A stretch of 64,000 nt of DNA from Dehalococcoidia bacterium (GTDB lineage: Bacteria > Chloroflexota > Dehalococcoidia > Lucifugimonadales > UBA6952). Shown one piece after another: positions 35,412-44,709 of the stretch (its first letter is position 1; each line of letters opens with the position of its first letter). Under the pieces are notes generated by a model. It was given only the letters and a program-made list of their open reading frames with translations. It had not been told where the DNA came from and made no database searches. The position numbers and the translations under genes were made by a program. The stretch is from the NCBI GenBank assembly GCA_022450525.1, contig JAKUQA010000004.1, positions 1 through 64,000 on the forward strand, given 5' to 3'.

Positions 35412-35742
35412 ATAATAAACCTTCATCTTTTAATGCTTTTGATACAAATAAGTTTTGCCCTTCAATATTAGCAAATTCATCTGGTGTATATACGGATATG
35501 TCAATTCCGACTGTTGGTCGAAGATGTGAAAGAAAAAAATCAATTCTATCAAGATAAGAATCCTCAGTTTCTTGTACTATTATTAATTCAAGAATACTCG
35601 AGGGTTTAACATCTCCAGTCAAAACATCGCCCAATAAAATAACTTTTAAAGCGCCAAGCCCAGGAAGTTCTTCTAACACACGTTCTAACTCCTGTCGTAA
35701 AAGCTGTGACCGATATTCTGCAAACCCAATCCTGACAGGCAT
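35401..35742 (-). CDS. Degenerate minimal nucleotidyltransferase-like protein
   Basis: A 113-residue MNT-fold protein. Where active members have GSx10DxD, this reads LLGDVLTGDVKPSSILELII: the Gly-Ser is GD (38-39) and the paired Asp residues are replaced by Ser-Ser-Ile-Leu-Glu (48-52). Metal binding and nucleotidyl transfer are therefore unlikely. It precedes and overlaps HEPN. The pair may be a structural or regulatory module rather than a toxin-antitoxin. The NHL propeller gene ends 14 bp before it. Confidence 0.7.
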   Translation of the reverse strand: MPVRIGFAEYRSQLLRQELERVLEELPGLGALKVILLGDVLTGDVKPSSILELIIVQETEDSYLDRIDFFLSHLRPTVGIDISVYTPDEFANIEGQNLFVSKALKDEGLLYEV

Positions 35743-35756
35743 AATACCTCGCTGTG

Positions 35757-36779
35757 TTAATTTATAACTAATTTTGGAGAGTTTCTTGGTGGCTCTAGTT
35801 CATCTGGTTGAAGTCTTTCAGCATCTTTTTGATATACTTGGACTCTATGTGACCCATAATCACCAACCCAAAGTTTGTTTTCATTATCAAAAGTAACTGA
35901 AACTGGAAATCTAAATAGCTTTTGATCATCTAGCCTAGTCATTTCACGTAGTCTCAAAACAACAGGATTAGTCCTTACATATTGACGAGCCATACCCATA
36001 AGCTGAGAATCTCCAAGAAGTTTTTGTACATATCTTCCATGGGCATCAAAAATAACTACTCGATTATTTTGTCTGTCAGCAACATAAACGTCACCATCAG
36101 AGTCCACAGCTATTCCTGCAGGTCTATTTAACAGTGCCTCATTATCATTAGAATTACCAAACTGTTTAATAAAATCCCCTTCAGCTGTAAAGTGTTGTAT
36201 ACGGTTATTACCCCAGTCAGATACAAAAACATCTCCGTCTTCTCGAACTGTTATTCCCCAAGGATGATTGAATTGCCCCGGTTCACTACCATATTCTCCC
36301 CAAGTAAAAATAAAATCTCCATTTTTTGTAAATTTTTGAATTCGCTGATTAAAGCTATCAACAACATAAATATTTTCATCTTTATCAAAAGCCATACCAG
36401 AAGGTCGGTTTAATTGCCCTGGTTCACAACCATATTCACCCCACTTAGATATAAAAGAACCATCTTTATTCATAAGAGTAATACGATTCAAACCTTCATC
36501 CGAAATAATCAAATTTTGGTCACTATCAATTAATAACTTAGTAGGCCATTGAAAATTACCGTCTCCAGTTCCCGTTGATCCTATGGTACCTAAGTCCTCA
36601 TCATCCCAATTGAGAATCCGAACACAACATCCACCGATTGGTATATCTGCTCGAACTAAAACATAAACAAGATTTTCCGAACCTGGGGCAACATCTACAA
36701 CACCAGAAGTAACTCTTCTCATACCTAAAGTTTTAATATAAGGAAATCCACATCTAAATAAAGCATCAGCAACTGCCAT
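35757..36779 (-). CDS. NHL-repeat beta-propeller protein
   Basis: A 340-residue, probably six-bladed NHL propeller with repeats of the form GQFNxPxGI/VxxDxxGxVYVxDxxNxRIQxF (about 85-290). No signal peptide. Unlike the PAL-like propeller at 8660, no His triad is seen at the zinc positions, so it is probably a binding platform. Spacing to the DUF1501 gene is 15 bp. Cys-rich bit GGCCVRI near residue 50 is odd for the family. Role unknown. Confidence 0.85.
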   Translation of the reverse strand: MAVADALFRCGFPYIKTLGMRRVTSGVVDVAPGSENLVYVLVRADIPIGGCCVRILNWDDEDLGTIGSTGTGDGNFQWPTKLLIDSDQNLIISDEGLNRITLMNKDGSFISKWGEYGCEPGQLNRPSGMAFDKDENIYVVDSFNQRIQKFTKNGDFIFTWGEYGSEPGQFNHPWGITVREDGDVFVSDWGNNRIQHFTAEGDFIKQFGNSNDNEALLNRPAGIAVDSDGDVYVADRQNNRVVIFDAHGRYVQKLLGDSQLMGMARQYVRTNPVVLRLREMTRLDDQKLFRFPVSVTFDNENKLWVGDYGSHRVQVYQKDAERLQPDELEPPRNSPKLVIN

Positions 36780-36794
36780 ATTTCACCTCAAATG

Positions 36795-37931
36795 CTATTC
36801 TATAAATGGCTTAAGTTGTTCATAGGATCCATTAACAATTGGATTTGCCTCTACGCCCAACCATTGATCTAATAAAGTAGAATATACACTTCGAAAATCA
36901 ATGTTATATCCCAAGTCCTCTCCATTAGCTAACTGTGCAAACTCTAGTGAAGGATATTGGCCATACAACCCACCACGTACTCGATCACCAATTAAAAAGG
37001 CCCCACCCCCGGAGCCATGATCAGTACCACTACCGTTATCCTTTATCCTTCTACCAAATTCGCTAAATACTAACATTACTACTTCCTCAGATGCATTGTG
37101 ATCTCTAAGGTCTTGAAAAAAATCCATAATTGCTGTCGTCAATTCAGTTAATAATTTAGGATGGACAGCTAACTGAGTTGCATGAGTATCATAACCACCA
37201 TGCTGTGTATAAAAAACTCTTGTACCAATACCAGCAGTATGGACCCGAGCCACATCTCGCAGACTTTTAGCTATAGAATTACTTGCATATTCAACTGTAG
37301 AACTATATTTTCCTGGAACGCTTCCGAGTATTTGTGCACTAGCTAATGCATTGGTTCCAGTATGCGACAAATAATCTGCAACAATTCCTGAACCTACAGC
37401 TGGAGTATACATTCGCTTAAATACTCCCAAAGCTTCTTCTCTCTGCTGATCTGCAGTAATTGTAGACATGACTCCAAATGAATCTAAATCACTTACTGAG
37501 GTCACAGGAACTCCAGGAGAAACCATAGCACGTGGAAGTCCTTTTCCAAAACTTATACCTGTTACAACATTATCTCCACTTGGATCTAATTCACGTATAG
37601 TTTTGCCAAGCCATCCCTCAGTTACTATTTTATCTGGTTCACAAGTGTGCCATATATCCATACCTCGAAAATGAGATCTATTGTGGTTTTCGTAACCTAT
37701 ACCTTGAATAATTGCGACATTTCCCTGATCGTAGAGTTCTTTTAGTGGTGCGGCTACAGGATTCCAAGCTAATTGATCATTGAGAGGTAAAGCATCTTTT
37801 TCTTTTACACCTAGTGTAGGTCGAGAATCATGATAGATACCATCAGTTATAGGAACTACAGTATTCATAAAATCATTACCGCCACTTAGCTGTACTACAA
37901 CCAATACTGGTGGTGCACTAACTGTTGTCAT
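36795..37931 (-). CDS. DUF1501 protein (sulfatase-like fold), no signal peptide
   Basis: A 378-residue DUF1501 protein, related to alkaline-phosphatase/sulfatase-type folds. Motifs: VVVQLSGGNDFMNTVVP at the N-terminus, the His-rich IGYENHNRSHF segment, FYTQHGGYDTHATQ, and FGRRIKDNGSGTDHGSGG near the end; these hold the Asp/His residues likely to bind metal. Most DUF1501 proteins carry a Tat signal; this one starts directly at the first strand, with a perfect GAGGAGG site before the ATG. It follows DUF1800 by 21 bp, the usual pair. Confidence 0.9.
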   Translation of the reverse strand: MTTVSAPPVLVVVQLSGGNDFMNTVVPITDGIYHDSRPTLGVKEKDALPLNDQLAWNPVAAPLKELYDQGNVAIIQGIGYENHNRSHFRGMDIWHTCEPDKIVTEGWLGKTIRELDPSGDNVVTGISFGKGLPRAMVSPGVPVTSVSDLDSFGVMSTITADQQREEALGVFKRMYTPAVGSGIVADYLSHTGTNALASAQILGSVPGKYSSTVEYASNSIAKSLRDVARVHTAGIGTRVFYTQHGGYDTHATQLAVHPKLLTELTTAIMDFFQDLRDHNASEEVVMLVFSEFGRRIKDNGSGTDHGSGGGAFLIGDRVRGGLYGQYPSLEFAQLANGEDLGYNIDFRSVYSTLLDQWLGVEANPIVNGSYEQLKPFIE

Positions 37932-37952
37932 CTTAACCTCCTCATAATTAAA

Positions 37953-39356
37953 CTATGCGAATTGATATTCTCTACAAGAAACGATCATTTGAAGTAAATT
38001 AATGATTTTTTCTGAACTTTCTAACTCAGAATCTGTATTATCGAAAATTAATACACCTAAATTTTTTGAAAACTCTAATAAACTTTTTCTTGTAGTATCA
38101 TCTATCTCCATATTCCCTAGTAAATCTAAACATATATCTACTAATTCCTCAGGAGAAATTTCTTCCCCATTAGATTTGATACGATTAATTATATCTTTGA
38201 TACCATCACTATTTAGATTCCCAATGTGTTCTACAGCAAAATTAACTCTATCTGTTAATGTTCCGCTATCAATCCATTCAGGACCTGTGTGCCAACTCTC
38301 TACTGTAGGAGGATCCATTAATGTTTGGCCCATCAATGCTGTTGAACCAGAAAGGTTAATTAAATCTGGTTGAGGGACAGTGTGAGATCCTGCAATCTTT
38401 ACGGTGCCTACTACAAAATCTACAGGACTTTTTATTTTCATAAATCTTGAATTTTTAAAAAACTCTGAATTGAATAAAGTACGTAATACTTCACGTATAT
38501 TACCTTTAGTTTGAATAAAAGTATTTGCTAATATTTCAATAGCTTTAGGATCCCGGGGTGGTTGAATACTCCAGGCAGGAACTTGTGGTTCATCGGCAAC
38601 GAAAAAATTATACAAATGACGCGATATAAATTTTGCAGTAGCAGGTTGTTTTACAATAATATCTATAATGTCATAGCCATCAAAATTTCCTACTTCTCCT
38701 AAAAATGTCTTTTCACTATAGTCATGATCATCTTCCCGAAATTCAAACTCAGATAGATATGTGCCAAAAGGATATAAAGGTATACATTGTGTAAAAGTCC
38801 AACCAGTGAAAGCTCTAGCGGCATTTTTTATATCAACTTCACTATAATTTCCTACTCCCATAGAGAAGAGTTCCATGATTTCTCTACCATAATTCTCATT
38901 TGGCGCATCTTTATGATTTTCGCTGTTATCAAGCCAACATATCATATTTGGGTCTTTTGATAATGCAATCAAAATAGTAGTCATATCGGATAAACATATT
39001 GTCCTAAACATATCTATTTGCTGAACACAGGTCATTGCATGTTCGTGTTTATTCCAGCCAGTTGCAAATAAATGATGCCAAAAGAGTGTCATTCTTTCCT
39101 CTAAAGGCCTTGGCGTATTTATCATTCTATAAATCCATGCAGCTTGTGTTTGGCCAAAAGAATCCGAAGTTACTGTCCCCATGAAATACCGTGATATAAA
39201 ATCTACATCATATTCTGGAGATTTTTCAGGTGTTAATAAATCCTCTACAATTTCTTCATATTCTTTTTGGGCATAATTTTCTACATCTTTACGGCTAGCA
39301 CCAAAACCAGCACGTCGTAATAAATGAGACACTAAAGCTAAGTCTTCTGTAGGCAT
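37953..39356 (-). CDS. DUF1800 protein
   Basis: A 467-residue DUF1800 protein, mostly helical. Recognisable pieces are HLLRRAGFGASRKDVEN at the start, MTLFWHHLFATG, the ENYGREIMELFSMG motif, AARAFTGWTF, and the C-terminal WHTGPEWIDSG. Function unknown. DUF1800 and DUF1501 occur as neighbours in many bacteria. It is the first gene of the 33.4-39.4 kb cluster; a signal peptide is not seen. Confidence 0.9.
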   Translation of the reverse strand: MPTEDLALVSHLLRRAGFGASRKDVENYAQKEYEEIVEDLLTPEKSPEYDVDFISRYFMGTVTSDSFGQTQAAWIYRMINTPRPLEERMTLFWHHLFATGWNKHEHAMTCVQQIDMFRTICLSDMTTILIALSKDPNMICWLDNSENHKDAPNENYGREIMELFSMGVGNYSEVDIKNAARAFTGWTFTQCIPLYPFGTYLSEFEFREDDHDYSEKTFLGEVGNFDGYDIIDIIVKQPATAKFISRHLYNFFVADEPQVPAWSIQPPRDPKAIEILANTFIQTKGNIREVLRTLFNSEFFKNSRFMKIKSPVDFVVGTVKIAGSHTVPQPDLINLSGSTALMGQTLMDPPTVESWHTGPEWIDSGTLTDRVNFAVEHIGNLNSDGIKDIINRIKSNGEEISPEELVDICLDLLGNMEIDDTTRKSLLEFSKNLGVLIFDNTDSELESSEKIINLLQMIVSCREYQFA

Positions 39357-39529
39357 ACAATCCCCCTATAAATAAAGCATCGTTTGGCTATCTAGAAAAG
39401 GTAAGGTTACATTATTACATATAAATAAATAGTTCAAGTATATTTTTATATGTAACTCATATTAGAAAACCCTTTTAAAATAATGTGTTATGATACTTCC
39501 TTGAAAACGATATGAAATGCAGATAAAAA

Positions 39530-40993
39530 TTGGAATCAATAACTAATCAAAAAACAATTATAAACGACTCTAATTACACATGGTTCGCATACTTTACTAT
39601 AGCTATAGGTGTTGGATTAGCTGTATTACATCTTTCAGGAACAAATATAGCTATCCCAAAAATTGCAGAGCATTTCAAGATAGATATACCTACAGTACAG
39701 TGGGTTTCTTTAGCTTACATACTCACAACTAGTGCATTATTTTTACCAATAGGTCGACTTGCAGATACTATTGGAAGAAAAAATATATATATTTCGGGAT
39801 TTATAATTTTTATTATTGGAGCAATTATTGGAGGATTTGCAGAATCTTTCTCTGTACTAATACTTGCTAAAGTAATACAAGGAACAGGTTCTGCATGTAT
39901 TCAAGCAAACGGTATGGCTATGGTCACATCAATTTTTCCTGAAAATCAACGAGGTAAAGCTTTAGGTCTTTATATGACAATAATTGGTACAGGCGCGATA
40001 GGTGGCCCAATAGTTAGTGGCATATTAATTACAGAATTTGGATGGAGATCGATCTTTTTTGCTGCGATTCCAGTTGCAATAATCGCTTTTTTAACAGGAT
40101 TATTCATATTGAGAAACGATACAAAAGTCCTTGAAAAAAGGTTTAGCTTTGACTGGATTGGTGCTTCCCTATCATCACTTGCATTAATTACTTTATTGTT
40201 AGGAGTAACTAATATTAGTCGTTATGAATTGATGACTATTCAAGCATCAGGAATACTATTACTTGGAATAATTTTAGTTGTCCTTTTTGTAGTTTGGGAA
40301 AATCGTACCAATCAACCTATGCTCAAAATGAGTTTCTTTAAAGTACGAGACTTTAGCATAGGAATTATGACTAGATTTTTAGCATTTGTTTCTGGTTCTG
40401 CTGTCTTTTTCCTTATGCCTTTTTACGTAATCCAAGTTTTAGGTTATGAACCAAATATTGCTGGCTTTCTAATGATACCCGGAGCTCTTTGTATGGCTAT
40501 AACAAGTCCATTGTCAGGTCGTTTATCAGATAAAATCGGTACTAAATGGATCTCAATGGCAGGGTTAAGTTTCACGGGGACGAGCATGGTAATATTTTCA
40601 CAGTTAACACCAGAAAGTAGTCCTATAATTATCATTATAGGAATGTGTTTTAATGGAACAGGGATGGGGACGTTTTCATCACCAAATACGAGTGCTGTTA
40701 TGGGTACTATATCTTTAGAAGATAGAAGTATAACTTCCGCATTTTTACAACTAACTCGCACCAGCGCAAATTTAATTGGAGTAGCTTTAGCAACCACCAT
40801 TGTAACCTTAACTATGAGTTCTAATGGTTATGCTGCTGACTTGTCGTCCGTATCTGACTCTGGAAATTCAGAAATTCTACAAGCTTTTAATGAAGGCTTT
40901 TCTAGAGCTTTTATGGTGAGTTTTATTCTTATAATTATAAGTCTAGGTTTAACTTCGCTGCGTTCAAGAAAGGTAACAGAAGAAATAGAATGA
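39530..40993 (+). CDS. MFS transporter, DHA2 (EmrB/QacA) type, copy 1
   Basis: A 487-residue carrier with 14 predicted helices. Motif A: GRLADTIGRKNIY; other features are QWVSLAYILTTSALFLP and GTGSACIQANGMAM. DHA2 carriers export drugs and other compounds with protons. The start is TTG; no in-frame ATG precedes it. Its end overlaps copy 2 by 4 bp (ATGA). Confidence 0.88.
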   Translation: MESITNQKTIINDSNYTWFAYFTIAIGVGLAVLHLSGTNIAIPKIAEHFKIDIPTVQWVSLAYILTTSALFLPIGRLADTIGRKNIYISGFIIFIIGAIIGGFAESFSVLILAKVIQGTGSACIQANGMAMVTSIFPENQRGKALGLYMTIIGTGAIGGPIVSGILITEFGWRSIFFAAIPVAIIAFLTGLFILRNDTKVLEKRFSFDWIGASLSSLALITLLLGVTNISRYELMTIQASGILLLGIILVVLFVVWENRTNQPMLKMSFFKVRDFSIGIMTRFLAFVSGSAVFFLMPFYVIQVLGYEPNIAGFLMIPGALCMAITSPLSGRLSDKIGTKWISMAGLSFTGTSMVIFSQLTPESSPIIIIIGMCFNGTGMGTFSSPNTSAVMGTISLEDRSITSAFLQLTRTSANLIGVALATTIVTLTMSSNGYAADLSSVSDSGNSEILQAFNEGFSRAFMVSFILIIISLGLTSLRSRKVTEEIE

Positions 40994-42438
40994 AATTATC
41001 CCTGTCTCCAGTTTCAGCTATTACCGAAAGTGAAAATTACAAATGGTTTGCATATGTAACTATAGCTATTGGTATAGGTATGTCAGTAATTGATCAGTCA
41101 GGCCTGAACATTGCAATACCTGCAATTTCAAAATATTTCGCCTTAGACATTCCGACAGTACAATGGATAATTTTAGCTAATATTCTTACAACAAGTGCTT
41201 TATTTTTACCTATGGGCAGACTTGCTGACACAGTCGGAATTAAAAAAATATATCTTACCGGATTTGTAATTTTTGGTATTGGTGCTCTCATCGCTGGGAA
41301 TGCAACATCGTATAATGTATTGCTTTTCGCCAAGATCTTCCAAGGTTTTGGTACAGCTTGTATACAAGCAAATGGAATGTATATGGCTACTAATATCTTT
41401 CCTGAAAATGAAAGAGGCAGGGCTCTTGGTTTATATGTTTCCATCATCGGAATGGGGGCAATTTTAGGCCCTGTGATAGCTGGAGTTTTGATCGAGCAAT
41501 TTGGGTGGAGGTCTATATTTTTCTCAAGTTTATTTGTGGCAATTGTTGCATTTTTATTTGGTTTATTTATTCTCAAATCTGATGATAAATCATTTGGAAA
41601 AAAATTCAATTTTGATTGGACAGGAGCTTTAATTTCATCTGTAGCATTAATCATTCTTTTACTGGGCATAACAAATATTCATCGTTATGAATTTCTCAGT
41701 TTCGAAAGTACTGGTGCAATTGTATTAGGTACCATTTTATTAGCTGTATTTATTATATGGGAAAGTAAATCAAGTAACCCTATGCTCGCTGTTCACTTTT
41801 TCAAAGTCCCCCAATTTAGTCTAGGAGTTATGACACGTTTATTAGCCTTTATAGCATTTTCTTCTACTATGTTTTTGATGCCTTTTTATTTAATTCAAGT
41901 ATTAGAATATAAAACGAATGTATCTGGATTATTGCTAATTTCATCTGCATTTTTTATGGCGATAATTAGTCCATTTTCAGGTAGATTATCCGATAAATTC
42001 GGAACTAAATGGATTTCAATGTTAGGAATATTCTTTATTGGTTCTGCCTCATTTATATTCTCAACTTTAACTATAAATTCTGGCCCACTAGTTATAATCA
42101 TAGGACTGTCGATTTCAGGAGCTGGATGGGCTATTTTCTCGTCACCTAATACTAGTACGATAATGGGTTCCCTTCCAATAGAAAATAGAGGTGTTGTATC
42201 AGCGTTATTACAACTTACACGTACAACAGCTAATTTAGTATCCATAGCTTTCTCAACATTATTAGTTACATTAACTATGCGGTCTGATGGTTACCAGGCT
42301 GATCTATCATCTATAACAAGAAATGATAACTTAGACGTATTTGTATCATTTACCAACGGATTTTCATATGCTTTTATGATGGCCGGATTTACTGCCTTTA
42401 TCGGAGTGCTGTTGAATTCAATAATGAAGAGAAAATAA
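40990..42438 (+). CDS. MFS transporter, DHA2 type, copy 2
   Basis: A 482-residue 14-helix carrier, clearly a duplicate of the previous gene: same start region (YKWFAYVTIAIGIGMSV versus YTWFAYFTIAIGVGLAV), same motif A and same central loops. It starts in a 4-bp ATGA overlap with copy 1, so translation is coupled. The pair may form a heteromer or have split substrate ranges. A 39-residue miniprotein follows. Confidence 0.88.
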   Translation: MKLSLSPVSAITESENYKWFAYVTIAIGIGMSVIDQSGLNIAIPAISKYFALDIPTVQWIILANILTTSALFLPMGRLADTVGIKKIYLTGFVIFGIGALIAGNATSYNVLLFAKIFQGFGTACIQANGMYMATNIFPENERGRALGLYVSIIGMGAILGPVIAGVLIEQFGWRSIFFSSLFVAIVAFLFGLFILKSDDKSFGKKFNFDWTGALISSVALIILLLGITNIHRYEFLSFESTGAIVLGTILLAVFIIWESKSSNPMLAVHFFKVPQFSLGVMTRLLAFIAFSSTMFLMPFYLIQVLEYKTNVSGLLLISSAFFMAIISPFSGRLSDKFGTKWISMLGIFFIGSASFIFSTLTINSGPLVIIIGLSISGAGWAIFSSPNTSTIMGSLPIENRGVVSALLQLTRTTANLVSIAFSTLLVTLTMRSDGYQADLSSITRNDNLDVFVSFTNGFSYAFMMAGFTAFIGVLLNSIMKRK

Positions 42439-42447
42439 TAGGTATTT

Positions 42448-42567
42448 ATGAAGTCAATAGAAAAAATAGGATGTATTGGGTATGGGTGCATAAGTTTAAT
42501 AATTGGACTAGTGATAGTCATACTTTCTACTGGTGGTTTTGTGCAAATTATTACCATATTCAACTAG
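42448..42567 (+). CDS. 39-residue membrane miniprotein
   Basis: An ATG at 42448 with AGGT upstream opens 39 codons. The product has a short basic start (MKSIEKIG), a Cys-containing stretch and one hydrophobic helix. It starts 9 bp after the DHA2 copy 2 stop. No family recognised; a small carrier-associated subunit is one guess. Confidence 0.45.
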   Translation: MKSIEKIGCIGYGCISLIIGLVIVILSTGGFVQIITIFN

Positions 42568-42639
42568 TTTCATCATTGAAATTGTGATACAATTCACAGG
42601 TTATATAGTTATCTAAATCAAAGGCTTACCACTACCATA

Positions 42640-43074
42640 ATGGTGAAAAAAGACGATATCGATCAACACAATACTCACAAATCTAGAATTAGTAAATTTT
42701 TCCTCATTCGGATGATGTGGATTTTTCTTGGTAGCCTCTTTGTAGCATTAGGAACTATTGGGGTTTTTGTACCAGGTCTACCTACAACAGTTTTTCTCAT
42801 TATAGCTGCCGCATGTTACATAAGATCATCTCAAAAATTATATAATTGGCTTATCAGTAATAAAACTTTTGGACCACTCATAAAAGATTATCGTGAAGGA
42901 AAAGGAATGCCAAAGAAAGCAAAAGTATTGGCACTTTCTATGATTACTATTTTTGCGGGATCTTCTTCAATTTTTCTAATTGATAATCCACCAATACAAA
43001 TTCTTGTAGGTATATTAGGAATAATCGGATTTTGGTATGTAGGATTTCGTGTTCCTACTAATAAGTCAGCATAA
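42640..43074 (+). CDS. DUF454 (YbaN-like) membrane protein
   Basis: A 144-residue protein with the DUF454 signature GVFVPGLPTTVFLIIAAACY and the following SQKLYNWLISNKTFGPLI. Three to four hydrophobic helices. Function unknown. It converges with the NYN-LOTUS gene (11 bp between stops). Confidence 0.88.
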   Translation: MVKKDDIDQHNTHKSRISKFFLIRMMWIFLGSLFVALGTIGVFVPGLPTTVFLIIAAACYIRSSQKLYNWLISNKTFGPLIKDYREGKGMPKKAKVLALSMITIFAGSSSIFLIDNPPIQILVGILGIIGFWYVGFRVPTNKSA

Positions 43075-43085
43075 CAATATAATTT

Positions 43086-43778
43086 CTAAATTTCCTCTAC
43101 TAAAACATCCCCGGGTCCTCGAGACTTTTTAGTAATTTTTACATTCTTTTGAGAATTTAAAAAACCGGCAAAAGTACGATATCCCATAGCTCGAAAATCA
43201 AAACTTGGATCAATCTGTAGCATATTTTGATGAAGTTTAGAACCTACAACTCGTCCATCTTCATCTCCTGATGCACGTAAAGCACGAAGAACAAGTTCTT
43301 CGGTTTTCTTATTTAGTTCATTCATATCTTTATTGATACGGCTTTTACTCTTATCTTTAATAAAAATATACCTATCACATGAGCGAACTAAACTTGGAGA
43401 AACGACATCTTGTCTACCGGCTCCAACTACTGTTTTACCACTAGCTCTAAGTTGATTAACTAATGGTACAAAATCACTATCTGCTGAGACAATAACAAAT
43501 GCATCAACATCTGATCGGTATACTAATTCTATTGCATCAATGGCTAGTCTGATATCGCTAGAATTTTTTGCTGAATTACTCGCATGAAAATTTTGTATAG
43601 CCTCAATTCCTAATTTTTGCAAATGCACTACTGAGGTTTGTTTGACTTGAGACCAATCTGCATATGCACGTTTAATAATAGTTCTGCCAATGTCAGAAAT
43701 AGTATCAAAGAGGTTATCCAAAGAAGAATCACCTACATTTTCAAAATCTATTAGAACTGCAACATTTTTCTGATCCAT
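43086..43778 (-). CDS. NYN (PIN-like) nuclease with C-terminal LOTUS/OST-HTH domain
   Basis: A 230-residue protein. The NYN domain spans about residues 5-140: the acidic residues sit in VLIDFENVG, SSDIRLAIDA and SADSDFVPL, the positions that bind metal in PIN-like nucleases. A LOTUS/OST-HTH domain follows (about 155-220), including GYRTFAGFLNSQ. NYN domains cut RNA; LOTUS domains bind RNA (G-rich or structured). It lies opposite oligoribonuclease, with starts 139 bp apart. Confidence 0.87.
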   Translation of the reverse strand: MDQKNVAVLIDFENVGDSSLDNLFDTISDIGRTIIKRAYADWSQVKQTSVVHLQKLGIEAIQNFHASNSAKNSSDIRLAIDAIELVYRSDVDAFVIVSADSDFVPLVNQLRASGKTVVGAGRQDVVSPSLVRSCDRYIFIKDKSKSRINKDMNELNKKTEELVLRALRASGDEDGRVVGSKLHQNMLQIDPSFDFRAMGYRTFAGFLNSQKNVKITKKSRGPGDVLVEEI

Positions 43779-43845
43779 ATTTTCCTTATCTCTAATTTAT
43801 ACATGATTCAAATTATATCACGAATAGAATTATTAATTTTTAGTA

Positions 43846-43874
43846 TTGTATCCAAATACAATTATTGCTATGTT
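43846..43874 (+). promoter_or_regulatory. Promoter of oligoribonuclease
   Basis: -35 TTGTAT (43846-43851), a 17-bp spacer, -10 TATGTT (43869-43874), 43 bp before the start. It lies in the divergent gap shared with the NYN-LOTUS gene. Confidence 0.5.
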
Positions 43875-43917
43875 TGAGTCTGTATTTTTCTGGATTGGTA
43901 AAAATTGGAGAGAATAA

Positions 43918-44466
43918 ATGAGTAAAACTCAACGTATGGTATGGATAGATATGGAAATGACTGGATTGAATCCAGAAAAACATGTGATATTAGAAATAGC
44001 CACTATAGTTACGGATGAAAATCTAAAAATTCTTGAAGAAGGTCCTGTTATTGCCATCAAAAGAACTGATGCAGAAATGGATCGTATTGAAGAATGGAGT
44101 AATAAAACGCATTCAAGTTCAGGATTATTAGAACGATCAAATAGTTCACTTACAAACGTACAAGAAGCAGAAAAAAAGACTTTAGCATTTTTAGAAAAAT
44201 GGATTAAACCAGGTGAAGCACCATTATGCGGCAACTCTGTACACCAAGATCGGAGATTTATGGTCAAAGAAATGCAAAATCTGGAAAAATTCCTTCACTA
44301 TAGAATTATTGATGTTAGCACACTAAAAGAACTAGCAAATCGTTGGTATCCTGAAGAATCTGATAATACCCCACCTAAAAAAAGGACTCATTTAGCCTTA
44401 GACGACATAAGAGAAAGCATTGAAGAACTTCAATGGTATAGAGACAATATCTTTAAAAACTCTTAA
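43918..44466 (+). CDS. orn: Oligoribonuclease
   Basis: A 182-residue DEDDh exonuclease that degrades 2- to 5-base RNA fragments and pGpG. The catalytic set is visible: Asp and Glu in WIDMEMTGLNP, Asp in GNSVHQDRRFM, and His and Asp in THLALDDIRES. Length is normal. A GGAGAG site lies before the ATG. It is divergent from the NYN-LOTUS gene. Confidence 0.95.
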   Translation: MSKTQRMVWIDMEMTGLNPEKHVILEIATIVTDENLKILEEGPVIAIKRTDAEMDRIEEWSNKTHSSSGLLERSNSSLTNVQEAEKKTLAFLEKWIKPGEAPLCGNSVHQDRRFMVKEMQNLEKFLHYRIIDVSTLKELANRWYPEESDNTPPKKRTHLALDDIRESIEELQWYRDNIFKNS

Positions 44467-44709
44467 CTCATCATTATACATCAATAAGTTTACAAACTTG
44501 TAACATTCTCGATATTTACAGGGTACGTAATTCGTAATATAATATAATAAATTGTGAATATATTAATTTTATATCGATTATTCGATCACTCTTGTTAATA
44601 ATATCGTTAATTTTCCGTTCTATACAACAATTATTGTAATTTTTTTCGAAATTGCTCAATTGCATGGCTTTACTTATTTAAATTTTATGGAGGTAATCAC
44701 TTATAAGCT
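44467..44709. other. AT-rich non-coding stretch
   Basis: No gene seen. It contains a weak palindrome (AAGTTTACAAACTT, about 44488-44501) and a short TACAA/TTGTA inverted repeat followed by a T-run near 44622-44647 that could end oligoribonuclease transcription. TA-rich boxes near 44535-44550 could be a promoter for the small frame downstream. Confidence 0.35.

Noticed and set aside
35013-35742. MNT-HEPN toxin-antitoxin module
   Set aside because: Active-site motifs of both partners are missing and the pair sits inside a longer metabolic-looking cluster.
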